NCBI GenBank assembly: GCA_902618945.1
Contig: CACNCK010000005.1
Location: 1-64,000 of the forward strand
Source: an uncultured SAR86 cluster bacterium
Lineage (GTDB): Bacteria > Pseudomonadota > Gammaproteobacteria > Magnimaribacterales > Magnimaribacteraceae
Direction: 5' to 3'
DNA length: 64,000 bases
Under the pieces are notes generated by a model, which was not told where the DNA came from, did not search any database, and saw only the letters and a list, made by a program, of their open reading frames with translations. Below are positions 1 through 9,276 of this stretch, piece by piece (the first letter of the stretch is position 1; the number at the start of each line of letters is the position of its first letter). Both the position numbers and the translations under genes were made by a program.

Positions 1-216
1 TTTGATTGATGATTCAGAAGAATACTGAGCCGTTCCCTCAGGTAGTAGCTGTAGGATGGATAGTGCTGTAACAGATTTACCTGATCCAGATTCACCTACT
101 AAAGATAATGTTTTGCCCCCTTCAATAGTAAGTGAAATATCATCTACAGCTCTAAAAATTGAGTCGTTTGATTCAAAATCAATTACTAAATTATTAATTT
201 CTAATATTTTATCCAC
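1..216 (-). CDS. ABC transporter ATP-binding protein, oligopeptide/YejF type (partial, N-terminal 72 residues)
   Basis: The minus strand reads from a GTG at 216 to the window edge without a stop. The peptide begins VDKILEINNLVIDF and holds a Walker A motif GESGSGKS at about residues 46-53, followed by VTALSILQLLP. That wording is typical of the ATPases of peptide/nickel importers (DppD, OppD, and especially YejF, a double-ATPase protein). It would energise uptake of a peptide-like solute from the cytoplasmic face. The GTG overlaps the end of the upstream copper-chaperone gene by 8 bases, and an in-frame stop at 241-243 rules out a much longer N-terminus. No good ribosome-binding site is visible. 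The rest of the gene, including Walker B and the signature motif, is outside the window, so the substrate cannot be told. Confidence 0.8.
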   Translation of the reverse strand, partial: MDKILEINNLVIDFESNDSIFRAVDDISLTIEGGKTLSLVGESGSGKSVTALSILQLLPEGTAQYSSESSIK

Positions 217-646
217 GCTTTTGTACCGTAAATTTAAAATTTATAGGATCTTCACCGGAGATATTGAACGAACAGTCTAAATAATTCTCAGTAGAGTCAC
301 TCAATCCCCAAAGCATGATATGTTTCCCTCCAGGGACAAAAATTATTTTTTCTAAAGGATTTAAAACAAATGTATCCTTTTTTTCCATTGTCATGATACC
401 TGAAGCATTTACTTTTGTTTCATGAATCTCAGCTCTTGACGACGAACATGATATTCCTGTTATCACGAAAGATTTATTGGCAGTATTTTCCATACTTAAG
501 TATCCGCTAGTCATCATCGAGCCTTTTAAGGGAACATAAAGATGTGCATCCTTTATAATGACTTCTTGAGGAATTTGTTTAGAGCAACTAATGATTATAA
601 AAGTAAAAAAACCTATAAAAATAACTTTGAAAAAATATTTTGTCAT
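209..646 (-). CDS. PCu(A)C-type periplasmic copper chaperone lipoprotein
   Basis: A 145-residue exported protein. Residues 1-20 are a lipoprotein signal ending IIISC, so Cys21 would be lipidated. The body has the PCu(A)C (DUF461) pattern: His75, Met85/Met87, then Met87-x21-His109-x-Met111, the Met/His set that binds Cu(I). The family delivers copper to the CuA or CuB centre of cytochrome oxidase. The ATG at 646 has AGGA just upstream and is well supported. It opens divergently from the DsbD-domain gene, and the two 5' ends overlap. Downstream it overlaps an ABC ATPase gene by 8 bases, so the two are probably co-transcribed, although a functional link is not obvious. Confidence 0.85.
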   Translation of the reverse strand: MTKYFFKVIFIGFFTFIIISCSKQIPQEVIIKDAHLYVPLKGSMMTSGYLSMENTANKSFVITGISCSSSRAEIHETKVNASGIMTMEKKDTFVLNPLEKIIFVPGGKHIMLWGLSDSTENYLDCSFNISGEDPINFKFTVQKRG

Positions 647-1067
647 TGTTCCTGTCTTTGTGTTCGCTTCTTACTCTTTAACTACAGAATCTTTTCTAGA
701 AAAAATTACAAACAATAAAGTTCTTTCTGGAGACGAAGCTTTTACCTTTAGCTCTCATATAAAAGATGATGAAAGCATCATACTTACATGGACTATTAAA
801 GAAAACTGCTTTTTGTATAAAGATAAATTTAAAACTTTTTTAAATACCAATCTTGTTGAAGACCAAAAAATAGAGGGTGAGGCTGTACGGATAAATGATA
901 TTTACTTTGGTAATGTCGATGTCTTCTACAATAGCGTTATACAAACAATAGAAAAGACAGAAGATCTTGGTTCCATAAAGGTAGTTTATCAGGGGTGTAA
1001 TGAGAAAGGGTTTTGTTACCCTCCTATAATTAAAGAGATTCAGGTTGACAATTTAGAAAATTTCTAA
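591..1067 (+). CDS. Stand-alone DsbD N-terminal (alpha) domain, periplasmic thiol-disulfide protein
   Basis: The 158-residue product matches only the first domain of DsbD. LSGDEAFTF (46-54) and LTWTIKENCFLYKDK (65-79) are the usual start of the immunoglobulin-like fold. YQGCNEKGFCYPP (133-145) carries the redox pair Cys136-x5-Cys142. A signal peptide (KKYFVIVPVFVFAS) precedes it. The eight-helix membrane domain and the C-terminal thioredoxin domain are missing, and only 63 bases separate the stop from aroQ. In other gammaproteobacteria a full dsbD sits just before aroQ-accB-accC, so this looks like a reduced relic or a specialised remnant. The start is uncertain: ATG 591 overlaps the divergent neighbour by 56 bases, while TTG 627 gives a neater signal peptide and a 20-base overlap. 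Neither has a clear ribosome-binding site. Confidence 0.8.
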   Translation: MIIKVKKPIKITLKKYFVIVPVFVFASYSLTTESFLEKITNNKVLSGDEAFTFSSHIKDDESIILTWTIKENCFLYKDKFKTFLNTNLVEDQKIEGEAVRINDIYFGNVDVFYNSVIQTIEKTEDLGSIKVVYQGCNEKGFCYPPIIKEIQVDNLENF

Positions 1068-1130
1068 AACCCAGATACCTTTTTCTTATAAATTCATTTA
1101 AAATCGTCGAAAATACCTCATAAAACCCTA

Positions 1131-1568
1131 ATGACAAACTACATGCTCCTAAATGGTCCAAATTTAAATTTATTGGGAACAAGAGAACCCGATTTATATG
1201 GATCTGAAACATTGGAAGATATAGAAGCACATCTGGTGAAAATTTCTAAAGTTAAAAAATGTAATTTAATCTGCCATCAAAGCAATGCTGAACACGAGTT
1301 AGTAGATCTGATCCATTCTGCAAAAGATAATCAAGTGAAATGCATCATAATTAATCCAGGAGCTTTAACTCATAGCAGTATAGCCTTGAGAGATGCATTA
1401 ACAGGTGTCAACATTCCTTTCATTGAAGTTCATATTTCGAATATTTACGCGCGAGAAGATTTTAGACAGAAATCTTACCTATCTGATATAGCTGAGGGAG
1501 TGATTTCAGGTTTAGGTGTAGAAGGTTACGAACTAGCTCTAGTTAAAGCAATGAAAAAATTTAATTGA
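1131..1568 (+). CDS. aroQ: 3-dehydroquinate dehydratase, type II
   Basis: A cytoplasmic dodecameric enzyme that converts 3-dehydroquinate to 3-dehydroshikimate, step three of the shikimate pathway. At 145 residues it has the normal length of the type II class. It shows [18 protein letters not shown] near the N-terminus (Arg18 and Tyr23 in the flexible lid), NPGALTHSS (77-85) and EVHISN with His101, the expected catalytic set. It precedes accB by 16 bases, the classical aroQ-accB-accC order of gammaproteobacteria. No strong ribosome-binding site lies before ATG 1131; ATG 1143 is an alternative but would trim the first beta strand. Confidence 0.95.
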   Translation: MTNYMLLNGPNLNLLGTREPDLYGSETLEDIEAHLVKISKVKKCNLICHQSNAEHELVDLIHSAKDNQVKCIIINPGALTHSSIALRDALTGVNIPFIEVHISNIYAREDFRQKSYLSDIAEGVISGLGVEGYELALVKAMKKFN

Positions 1569-1584
1569 TAATTTAGGAGACATA

Positions 1585-2034
1585 ATGGACATAAGAAAAG
1601 TAAAAAAACTAATAGAAATGTTGGAGAATTCAAACCTTGATGAAATAGAAATACAAGAAGGCGAAGAGTCGGTTAGATTGGTAAAGAGTCATGGAAATCT
1701 TCAAAAGATTCCTCCTCAATCTATCGTGGTACCCCAAGAGAATAAACAGGAAATTATCCCTGAAGAAACTCAATCTAATGAAGAGACAATAGAAGAAAGT
1801 AATTCAATAAATTCTCCAATGGTTGGTACATTTTATGCTTCAGCCTCACCTGGCGCTAAACCCTTTGTATCGGTTGGAGATGTCGTTGCAGAGGGAGATG
1901 TGGTTTGTATAGTCGAAGCAATGAAAATGATGAATGAAATTAAGTCTGAGTTCTCTGGTAAAGTTTTATCCATAAATGTTGAAAATGCTGAGCCGGTTGA
2001 ATATGGTCAATCACTTTTTGAACTTTCAAAATAA
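1585..2034 (+). CDS. accB: Acetyl-CoA carboxylase biotin carboxyl carrier protein
   Basis: Carries the biotin that shuttles carboxylate between AccC and the AccAD transferase in fatty acid synthesis. The 149 residues show the expected layout: a helical N-terminus ([22 protein letters not shown]), an acidic, Gln/Glu-rich linker (about 40-75), and a C-terminal lipoyl-type domain. The biotin site EAMKMMNEI places Lys114 as the acceptor. The ATG at 1585 has a good AGGAG. Its stop codon overlaps the accC start by one base, implying translational coupling that would help keep AccB and AccC in proportion. Confidence 0.97.
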   Translation: MDIRKVKKLIEMLENSNLDEIEIQEGEESVRLVKSHGNLQKIPPQSIVVPQENKQEIIPEETQSNEETIEESNSINSPMVGTFYASASPGAKPFVSVGDVVAEGDVVCIVEAMKMMNEIKSEFSGKVLSINVENAEPVEYGQSLFELSK

Positions 2035-3368
2035 TGCTTAGTAAACTTTTAATCGCCAATAGAGGCGAAATAGCACTTCGTATTCTAAGAGCTGCAAAAG
2101 AGTTAAAAATTCCAACTGTCGCAGCTTATTCAGAAGCTGATAAAGATCTGATGCATGTGAAAATGGCAGACGAGTCTATTTGTATAGGACCAGCAGATTC
2201 TTCTCAAAGTTACTTAAACATACCAGCGATAATCAGTGCCATGGAACTGTCAGGGTCCGATGGTGTACATCCAGGGTACGGTTTTCTCTCAGAAAATCCT
2301 GATTTTGCAGAAAAAGTTGAAAAAAGTGGCTTTGATTTTGTGGGTCCTTCAGCGTCAGTCATTAGAATGATGGGAAATAAGGTTTCTGCAAAAGAATTTG
2401 CCTTAAAATCTGGCCTGCCCATTGTTCCTGGTACTTCTGGAGCAGTAGATGATAATGTCAATGAGGAGGCAGAAAAACTTGGTTATCCAGTAATAATTAA
2501 AGCGGCTTCTGGCGGTGGCGGTAGAGGCATGAAAATAGTTTACTCGGCCGAAGAGTTAGATAGTGCGATTCAATTAACTCAACAGGAGTCAGCAGTGGCT
2601 TTTGGTGATTCGACAGTTTATCTAGAAAAGTTTTTAGAGAATCCCAGGCATATTGAAGTTCAAGTTCTAGCTGACAGGCATGGAAATATAATTCACCTTG
2701 GAGATAGAGATTGCTCTTTGCAAAGAAGGCATCAGAAAGTTATTGAAGAGGCTCCAGCACCTGGAATCAAAGAGGAAAAAAGGCAAGAAATATATAAGCA
2801 GTGCATAGAAGCATGTCGTCAATTAGATTATGTAAGTGCTGGTACTTTTGAGTTTCTCTATGAAAAGGATAATTTTTATTTTATTGAGATGAATACTAGG
2901 ATTCAAGTAGAGCATCCAGTCACAGAAAGTGTTACGGGAATTGACTTAGTTAAACTCCAGTTGAGGATAGCAAGAGATGAAGAGCTTAAAATTAAACAAG
3001 AAGATGTTGTCCTAAAAGGTCATGCCATCGAATGCAGAATCAATGCAGAAAACCCAGAAACATTTTTGCCTTCACCTGGTAAAATTCTTGAATATCATGC
3101 GCCTGGAGGAATCGGAGTTAGAATGGATTCTCATTTGTACAAAGATTATGTAGTACCTCCATATTATGACTCTCTTATTGCAAAAGTAATCTGTCGAGCC
3201 AATGACCGTGAAGATGCTAGAGCCAGATTGGAAAGAGCTCTAGATGAAATGTATGTACTTGGTATTGATACAAATTTAGATATGCATAGAAAATTAATAA
3301 ATGATCCTAATTTTATTAATGGCACTTTCAATATAAATTATCTAGAAAATCTCAATAAGGAAAAATAA
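2034..3368 (+). CDS. accC: Acetyl-CoA carboxylase, biotin carboxylase subunit
   Basis: An ATP-grasp enzyme that carboxylates the biotin of AccB using bicarbonate and ATP. At 444 residues it is standard for a single-function biotin carboxylase. Visible motifs are [12 protein letters not shown] at the start, [10 protein letters not shown] (79-88), Lys116, the glycine-rich ATP loop [10 protein letters not shown] (158-167), and [11 protein letters not shown] with [14 protein letters not shown] further on. It begins inside the accB stop (TAATG) and ends in the same way over the leuS start. A leuS gene directly after accC is unusual, since prmA often follows accC in related bacteria. Confidence 0.97.
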   Translation: MLSKLLIANRGEIALRILRAAKELKIPTVAAYSEADKDLMHVKMADESICIGPADSSQSYLNIPAIISAMELSGSDGVHPGYGFLSENPDFAEKVEKSGFDFVGPSASVIRMMGNKVSAKEFALKSGLPIVPGTSGAVDDNVNEEAEKLGYPVIIKAASGGGGRGMKIVYSAEELDSAIQLTQQESAVAFGDSTVYLEKFLENPRHIEVQVLADRHGNIIHLGDRDCSLQRRHQKVIEEAPAPGIKEEKRQEIYKQCIEACRQLDYVSAGTFEFLYEKDNFYFIEMNTRIQVEHPVTESVTGIDLVKLQLRIARDEELKIKQEDVVLKGHAIECRINAENPETFLPSPGKILEYHAPGGIGVRMDSHLYKDYVVPPYYDSLIAKVICRANDREDARARLERALDEMYVLGIDTNLDMHRKLINDPNFINGTFNINYLENLNKEK

Positions 3369-5815
3369 TGCTTGATAAAGATCTTCCTTATGAACCGGGA
3401 GACGTAGAGCATCAGGTTCAAGAGTATTGGAAAGACAATGAATCGTTTTCAGTAACCGAAGACCATAGTAAAGAGAAGTACTTTTGCCTGAGCATGTTTC
3501 CTTATCCTAGTGGATCAATTCACATGGGCCATGTTAGAAACTACACCATTGGTGATGCAATAAGCAGATTTCAAAGAATGCTTGGAAAAAATGTACTTCA
3601 GCCAATGGGTTGGGATGCATTTGGTCTACCTGCTGAAAATGCTGCAATAGATAATAAGGTCCAACCATCAGATTGGACTTCAGAAAATATAGAAAGTATG
3701 AAAAAACAGCTTACAAGGCTGGGGTTTGCATATGACTGGAAAAGAGAATTTGCAACATCAGAAGCAGATTACTATAAATGGGAACAATGGTTCTTCCTGC
3801 AAATGCTTGAAAAAGGCTTAGCTTATCAAGAAGAAGCTGAAGTTAATTGGGACCCTGTAGATCAGACTGTACTCGCAAATGAACAAGTAATAGATGGAAA
3901 GGGCTGGAGATCAGGAGCAGAAGTAGAAAAAAGGATTTTGAAGCAATGGTTTCTAAAAATCACAGACTATGCAGAGGAACTCCTGCAAGGAACAGATAAA
4001 TTAGACGGTTGGCCGGATCAAGTAAAAACCCAACAAAAAAATTGGATAGGGAAATCTGAAGGTATGAATTTCAGTTTTGGTATTGAAGACAGAGAAACAG
4101 TGATTGATGTGTTCACAACAAGACCTGACACAATAATGGGTGTCTCCTTCATAGCTATATCATCGTCTCATTTTCTAATTTCAGATCTTGCAGAAAAAAG
4201 AGATGATATAAGGGAATTTGTCGAAAAGCAGAACAAAATAAAAGTATCAGAAGCTGAATTTGCTAAACAAGAAAAAGAAGGCATTTTTACAAATTTATTT
4301 GCAATTCATCCTTTCACAAAAGAAAAAATACCCATTTGGATTGCTAACTTTGTTCTGAGTGACTATGGCTCTGGTGCTTTGATGGCAGTTCCAGCTCACG
4401 ATCAAAGGGATTTTGAATTTGCCAAAAAGTATAAGTTACCCATCTTGCCGGTTATAAAAAATAATCATGATGAAGTTAAAATCCAAGAGGCAACTACTGA
4501 AAAAAATATTCTCATTAATTCAGGCGAGTTTGATGGATTGAACTTTGATGATGCATTCAAGGCGATAGAAAAAAAGGCAACAGCACTTAGCTGTGGTTAC
4601 AAAGAGACTAACTTTCGTTTGAGGGATTGGGGAGTGTCAAGACAAAGGTATTGGGGGGCACCGATCCCAATTTTGAGTGATGGTGAAGAAAATTTCCATG
4701 CCAAAGATTTGCCAGTTGAGTTACCTTCCAAGGTTGAATTCAAGGGTGTCAGTTCTCCTTTGAAGGATATGTCTGAATTCTTAAACGTCGATCAAGAAGG
4801 TAAATCTCTTATTAGAGAAACTGATACTTTTGATACATTCTTTGAATCATCTTGGTATTACGCAAGGTTTGCTAGTTTTGATAGTCATGATTCTATGCTT
4901 GATGATAGAGCTAACTACTGGCTTCCAGTAGACCAGTATATAGGTGGCATAGAACATGCAGTATTACATCTTCTATATTCACGTTTTTTCTTTAGATGCA
5001 TGAGAGATTTGGGTCTAGTTGAAGGAGACGAACCTTTCACAAACTTGCTTTGCCAAGGTATGGTTTTGAAAGATGGTGCCAAAATGTCTAAATCAAAAGG
5101 AAATACGGTTGATCCACAAGGTTTAATTGAAAAATATGGGGCAGATACTGTCAGACTTTTTGTATTATTTGCTGCTCCCCCTGAGCAATCTCTCGAATGG
5201 TCTGATCAAGGAGTACAAGGTGCTCATAGATTTATTAACAGAATATGGAAACTGGTTAATAAGCATATACATGCAGGCCTGTCAGATGATTTTGATGTAA
5301 ATCATTCAAATAAAGATTTGAAATTAATGCGATCAAAGATTCATAAGACTTTATTTAAGGTAAAAGATGATTATTTAAGAAGGCATAGTTTCAATACTGC
5401 TATAGCAGCTGTAATGGAGCTCTCTAATGATATTCCTCAAGAATGGTTTGACTCAAGTGCGAGTCCAGAAATGAGAAAAGTTGCCAATGAAGCTATTGAA
5501 TCAATTCTATTAATGTTAAATCCTATTACGCCTCATTTATGTCAGCATCTATGGTGGAAACTTTATCCTCAAGAGTCGATTATTGATAAGCCTTGGCCGG
5601 AAATTGAAGAATCCTTACTGATAGATGACAAATTAAAAATTGCTATTCAAGTAAATGGAAAGCTGCGATCTGAGATCGAGATAGATACAGAAATTGAAGA
5701 TGATTCTGTTAAATCTATAGCTCTAAATGACGAAAAAATAATAAAGCATTTAGATGGTGCAGAAGTTAAAAAAATAATTTATGTTCCAGGAAAAATACTA
5801 AATATAGTTATATGA
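3368..5815 (+). CDS. leuS: Leucine--tRNA ligase
   Basis: A class I aminoacyl-tRNA synthetase that charges tRNA-Leu and edits mischarged products. At 815 residues it is a little shorter than the 860 of E. coli. The class I signatures are present: HMGH at 52-55 within PYPSGSIHMGHVRNYT, and KMSKS at 572-576. The editing domain includes FTTRPDTIMGVSF and GSGALMAVPAHDQRDFEFA. The C-terminal anticodon and UNE-L-type region ends KIIYVPGKILNIVI. It overlaps accC by one base upstream and lptE by four bases (ATGA) downstream, giving a leuS-lptE-holA order identical to E. coli. Confidence 0.97.
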   Translation: MLDKDLPYEPGDVEHQVQEYWKDNESFSVTEDHSKEKYFCLSMFPYPSGSIHMGHVRNYTIGDAISRFQRMLGKNVLQPMGWDAFGLPAENAAIDNKVQPSDWTSENIESMKKQLTRLGFAYDWKREFATSEADYYKWEQWFFLQMLEKGLAYQEEAEVNWDPVDQTVLANEQVIDGKGWRSGAEVEKRILKQWFLKITDYAEELLQGTDKLDGWPDQVKTQQKNWIGKSEGMNFSFGIEDRETVIDVFTTRPDTIMGVSFIAISSSHFLISDLAEKRDDIREFVEKQNKIKVSEAEFAKQEKEGIFTNLFAIHPFTKEKIPIWIANFVLSDYGSGALMAVPAHDQRDFEFAKKYKLPILPVIKNNHDEVKIQEATTEKNILINSGEFDGLNFDDAFKAIEKKATALSCGYKETNFRLRDWGVSRQRYWGAPIPILSDGEENFHAKDLPVELPSKVEFKGVSSPLKDMSEFLNVDQEGKSLIRETDTFDTFFESSWYYARFASFDSHDSMLDDRANYWLPVDQYIGGIEHAVLHLLYSRFFFRCMRDLGLVEGDEPFTNLLCQGMVLKDGAKMSKSKGNTVDPQGLIEKYGADTVRLFVLFAAPPEQSLEWSDQGVQGAHRFINRIWKLVNKHIHAGLSDDFDVNHSNKDLKLMRSKIHKTLFKVKDDYLRRHSFNTAIAAVMELSNDIPQEWFDSSASPEMRKVANEAIESILLMLNPITPHLCQHLWWKLYPQESIIDKPWPEIEESLLIDDKLKIAIQVNGKLRSEIEIDTEIEDDSVKSIALNDEKIIKHLDGAEVKKIIYVPGKILNIVI

Positions 5816-6306
5816 AAATAACTCTGGCATTGGATATTAAATTACTTTTAACTTTAGTTTTAATAGTTAATTCTTGTGGCTATGAACTCAGAAATCACTC
5901 AAAAAGTTTGTCTAATGAAGTCCTAAATTATGATGCCAAGAAGTCTGAACTGAATCTAGAATTAGAAAATCAGCTTAGTTCAAAGAATTACGTCCTATCT
6001 AGAAATGCAGATTCTGACACACGGCTTAAAATAATTAGTCATTCTATAGAAAAATTTGTTGGGTCTGCTGGACAAGGTGCAAGAACAACACAAGTAAGAT
6101 TAGATTATAAATTGAAATATCAAATAGGAAATGAAGGTGGTAATTTAATAATGCATATTTTTGAGGACTCTTCTTTTATTGATTTTAACCAGTCAAATCT
6201 TCTGGCATTTGAAGAAGAGATTCAATCAGTAACCAAAACTTTTATTGCAAGAGCGATAAGGAATATAGAATTTATTGCATCTACTCAATTCAATGAAATT
6301 AAGTAA
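5812..6306 (+). CDS. lptE: LPS-assembly lipoprotein LptE
   Basis: A 164-residue outer-membrane lipoprotein that plugs the LptD barrel and helps insert lipopolysaccharide in the outer leaflet. The signal ends LIVNSCGYEL, so Cys22 is the lipidation site; the Cys-Gly-Tyr/Phe-x-Leu-Arg start is the family hallmark. The mature part is poorly conserved but has the usual central segment (QGARTTQVRLDYKLKYQI). The position between leuS and holA, with ATGA overlap to leuS, is the decisive evidence, since that order is conserved across gammaproteobacteria. Confidence 0.88.
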   Translation: MKITLALDIKLLLTLVLIVNSCGYELRNHSKSLSNEVLNYDAKKSELNLELENQLSSKNYVLSRNADSDTRLKIISHSIEKFVGSAGQGARTTQVRLDYKLKYQIGNEGGNLIMHIFEDSSFIDFNQSNLLAFEEEIQSVTKTFIARAIRNIEFIASTQFNEIK

Positions 6307-7264
6307 AGCTCAGTTTATAAAAGACTTAGGAACAAAATTAGGTTCTGTTTATTCTTTCTTCGCAGAAGAATCAATTCAAATTTCTGAGTTAACTGATGAG
6401 GTTATAAAGAAAGCAAAAACAGCTGGTTTTGAGGATAAGCAGACTTATATAGTCACTAAAGACATAGATTGGAGCTTCCTCAGTTCAGAAAATGAAAATT
6501 TTGATTTATTTGGTTCAAAGAAAATAGTTGAAATTAAGCTTATTGGAACTGGTCCAGGAAACAAAGGTTCAAAAGCTATCAAGGATTATTGTCTTGATGT
6601 GGATGAAAATAAACTACTTATCATTTCAGCTGAAAGGCTTGAAAGAAAGCAACAATCCAGTGCCTGGGCTAAAGCCTTAGATGAAAGTGGCATTTTTATA
6701 GTTGAACCACCTGTTAATAAAAGCTCTATGCCTAGCTGGATTAAAACTAAGGCTTCAAGTTTAAACCTTGATTTAGATGATCAGGCCATTCAACTTTTAT
6801 CGGAGAAAACAGAGGGTAATCTACTGGCAGCGTCCCATGAATTAATGAAACTATCTCTTTTATTTTCTGAACAAAAAATTACATTAGCAAATATGGAAAA
6901 ATCTATTTCTAATTCTTCAAAATTTGGAATATTCGATCTCTCTAATTCCTTTCTTGAAGGAAATAGAAAAAGAACAGTTAGAATCATTGAGACTTTGAGA
7001 GCAGAAGGAACACAACCTCCCTTAGTATTGTGGGCACTTTCTAAAGAAATAAATAATCTATATAAAGTCCTGGAACAAGGTACTACAAAAAATATTTGGG
7101 GTCCTAGGTATTACTTAGATTTACTTTCTAAACGTTCTAGTAGTCTTTCTTATTCTAAAATAAAAAATTCACTTAAAGATATTGCAGAAATAGATGCCGC
7201 TATAAAAGGTTTATCAGATAAGAATCCATGGCAGTCAATTAGAGATCTGGCATTGGATTTTTAA
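6293..7264 (+). CDS. holA: DNA polymerase III subunit delta
   Basis: The clamp-loader wrench that opens the sliding clamp during replication. The product is 323 residues from ATG 6293 (MKLSKAQFIKDLG). The family features are the early YSFFAEESIQ and the C-terminal clamp-loader helices (SNSSKFGIFDLSNSFLEGN). An upstream in-frame TTG at 6275 would add six residues, but the ATG gives the normal delta N-terminus and a 14-base overlap with lptE. The gene is tail-to-tail with the aminotransferase gene; the two stop codons share the tetranucleotide TTAA at 7261-7264. Confidence 0.9.
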   Translation: MKLSKAQFIKDLGTKLGSVYSFFAEESIQISELTDEVIKKAKTAGFEDKQTYIVTKDIDWSFLSSENENFDLFGSKKIVEIKLIGTGPGNKGSKAIKDYCLDVDENKLLIISAERLERKQQSSAWAKALDESGIFIVEPPVNKSSMPSWIKTKASSLNLDLDDQAIQLLSEKTEGNLLAASHELMKLSLLFSEQKITLANMEKSISNSSKFGIFDLSNSFLEGNRKRTVRIIETLRAEGTQPPLVLWALSKEINNLYKVLEQGTTKNIWGPRYYLDLLSKRSSSLSYSKIKNSLKDIAEIDAAIKGLSDKNPWQSIRDLALDF

Positions 7265-8100
7265 TGTGGATTGAAAAGCTGCAGAGCTTTATACCAAATT
7301 AATTGTTCAGTTTTTTTTATAGGAATTTTATAGTCATCAATAAAAGCAACGGGTTGAATTTCTTTAGTTGAACTTGTCAACCAAAGTTCATCACATTCGT
7401 AAATTGAATCTACAGAAATCTCCCCCTCAAAGACCTCTGTATTATTTTTTTTAAGAAGATTGATTATGAAATTTCTCGTAACACCAGGGAGAATATTCTG
7501 ATTCAAAGATGGAGTGTAAACCTTACCTTGTTTTACCAAGAAGATATTAGACTTAGACCCTTCGTTTAGTATTCCATCTTTATGGAAAAGTATTTCATCT
7601 ACTGTTTCAAGAAAGGGATCATGCATTGATATTATATTACCAATGAGGGCCGTTGTTTTGATATCGCACCTTTGCCATCTAATATCGTCTTCTAAACGAA
7701 CTCTTAAACCTTCTTTATTGGCATTGCCTCTATAGGGGTTGATATCTAAATTTTGCGAATTAATAAATAAAGTTGGGATAATATTTTCACATGCAGTATG
7801 TGATCTTGACTCTTGAACTCCTCGAGAAATTTGTATGTAGAAAGACTGGTTGTGATATTCATTCTTAACATGTAACTTCTTCAAAATATCCTCAAGATTA
7901 TCAAGTTCAGCTGGAGCAGGTATAAAAGTTTTGGCTAAGGATATCTTTAATCTTTGTAAATGTTCCTCAAACAAGAATAATTCTTGGTTATATGAAGGAA
8001 TAACCTCATAAACGCCATCTCCAAAAGTAAAACTTCTATCAAGAGGAGAAATCTTCGCTTCATCAGCAGGAATTATTTCTCCGTTTAAATAAACCCACAT
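7261..8100 (-). CDS. dat: D-amino acid aminotransferase (class IV PLP enzyme)
   Basis: A 279-residue fold-type IV aminotransferase. SFTFGDGVYEVIPSYN (23-38), Lys148 in CDIKTTALIGNI as the PLP Schiff-base lysine, and Glu180 in LNEGSKSNIF are the visible active-site elements. D-alanine/D-glutamate transaminases and branched-chain aminotransferases share this fold. The D-amino acid role is preferred because the gene is last in a peptidoglycan operon, nine bases after dacA, where D-Ala or D-Glu supply makes sense. A branched-chain or aminodeoxychorismate lyase role cannot be fully excluded by eye. Confidence 0.82.
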   Translation of the reverse strand: MWVYLNGEIIPADEAKISPLDRSFTFGDGVYEVIPSYNQELFLFEEHLQRLKISLAKTFIPAPAELDNLEDILKKLHVKNEYHNQSFYIQISRGVQESRSHTACENIIPTLFINSQNLDINPYRGNANKEGLRVRLEDDIRWQRCDIKTTALIGNIISMHDPFLETVDEILFHKDGILNEGSKSNIFLVKQGKVYTPSLNQNILPGVTRNFIINLLKKNNTEVFEGEISVDSIYECDELWLTSSTKEIQPVAFIDDYKIPIKKTEQLIWYKALQLFNPH

Positions 8101-8108
8101 TAATCTTG

Positions 8109-9275
8109 TTACTCTTCCATAAGAAACTGATATGTAAGTAACTTAATATTTGACCATGCTCTGCCAAAGAAACCTAGCGCAGGAACATCTTTCATGGCCA
8201 CAAGATCAACAGAAGCAAGGGAGTCTCCATCAAGAATTAAATCAACCTTACCTACCACCTGACCTCTTTGAATTGGTGCTTGAAGATAGTCATTTAACTT
8301 AATCTGAGGTTCAACTCTTGGAAAGTCTCTGGGTGATAGGGTTAGATATAATTCTTCCGCGGAAGATAAATTTACCGAATCTGCTGCACCGCCCCACACT
8401 TGCTCATTGACAAGAGATAAATCAGCTTCAAGAATCCGTTTTGTTCTGTAGTATCTGAAACCATAATCTAACAAACGTCTGTTATCAGTTAATCGAGATT
8501 TTTCCGAGGCGCTCCTCAAGGTAACAGCAATTAACCTTGTGTCATTTCTAACGCCCGAGGAAACTAAACAATATCCAGCACTTTCGGTATGGCCTGTTTT
8601 TACCCCATCAATAGACTCATCCTGCCATAGAAGGCTATTTCTATTTCTTTGTTTGATTTCATTGAAAGTAAAGTACTTCTCTTTATAAAGAGCATAGTGA
8701 TCAGGAAATTTGTCTATAAGATTTTTTGTTAAAATTGCTAGGTCTTTCGCTGAAGAATAATGTTCAGGGTCTGGCCAACCACTGACATTTTTAAATTGGG
8801 TATTCTCCATGCCCATCTCTTCAATATAGAGCTGCATAAGCTCAACAAAGCCTTCCTCAGAAATGGCCACGTGCTCTGCAATAGCACAACTAGCATCGTT
8901 ACCGGACTGTATGACCATTCCTTTGATTAAATCTGACAAAAGAACTTTTGTTCCTTCTCTAATAAACATCTTAGATCCGCCTTTCCTCCAACAATTCTCG
9001 CTAATTAATACTTCATCTTCTAAACTTATAAATCCTTGAGCTATTTGATCTGCAGCAATATAGCCAGTCATAATTTTAGTAATGCTTGCAGGTTCAATCC
9101 TCTCATCAGAATCATTTTCAGCAAGTATTCTTCCTGATACTGAATCCATCAAAATATAATTTGAAGCATTTAAGGAGGGAGGCTTTGGAATAAAGCTCTC
9201 TTCAGAAAAAAGCGAAATAGCTGAAACAACACTTAGTAAAGCTATAAAAAAAGGTAATTTCTTTAATTTTTTCAT
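8109..9275 (-). CDS. dacA: D-alanyl-D-alanine carboxypeptidase (PBP5/6 family)
   Basis: Trims the terminal D-Ala from peptidoglycan pentapeptides in the periplasm. From ATG 9275 the product is 388 residues with a signal peptide (MKKLKKLPFFIALLSVVSA). The penicillin-binding motifs are S64-I-T-K67, S124-G-N126 and K226-T-G228. The C-terminal beta-rich domain and an amphipathic membrane anchor (WSNIKLLTYQFLMEE) follow, as in PBP5. A TTG at 9311 would extend the protein by 12 residues into mltB; the ATG gives a proper signal peptide and lies one base after the mltB stop. Confidence 0.95.
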   Translation of the reverse strand: MKKLKKLPFFIALLSVVSAISLFSEESFIPKPPSLNASNYILMDSVSGRILAENDSDERIEPASITKIMTGYIAADQIAQGFISLEDEVLISENCWRKGGSKMFIREGTKVLLSDLIKGMVIQSGNDASCAIAEHVAISEEGFVELMQLYIEEMGMENTQFKNVSGWPDPEHYSSAKDLAILTKNLIDKFPDHYALYKEKYFTFNEIKQRNRNSLLWQDESIDGVKTGHTESAGYCLVSSGVRNDTRLIAVTLRSASEKSRLTDNRRLLDYGFRYYRTKRILEADLSLVNEQVWGGAADSVNLSSAEELYLTLSPRDFPRVEPQIKLNDYLQAPIQRGQVVGKVDLILDGDSLASVDLVAMKDVPALGFFGRAWSNIKLLTYQFLMEE

Positions 9276-9276
9276 T

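Noticed and set aside
56-280. Plus-strand open frame of 74 codons at the left edge
   Set aside because: It is antisense to the ABC ATPase N-terminus, whose Walker A motif reads clearly on the minus strand.
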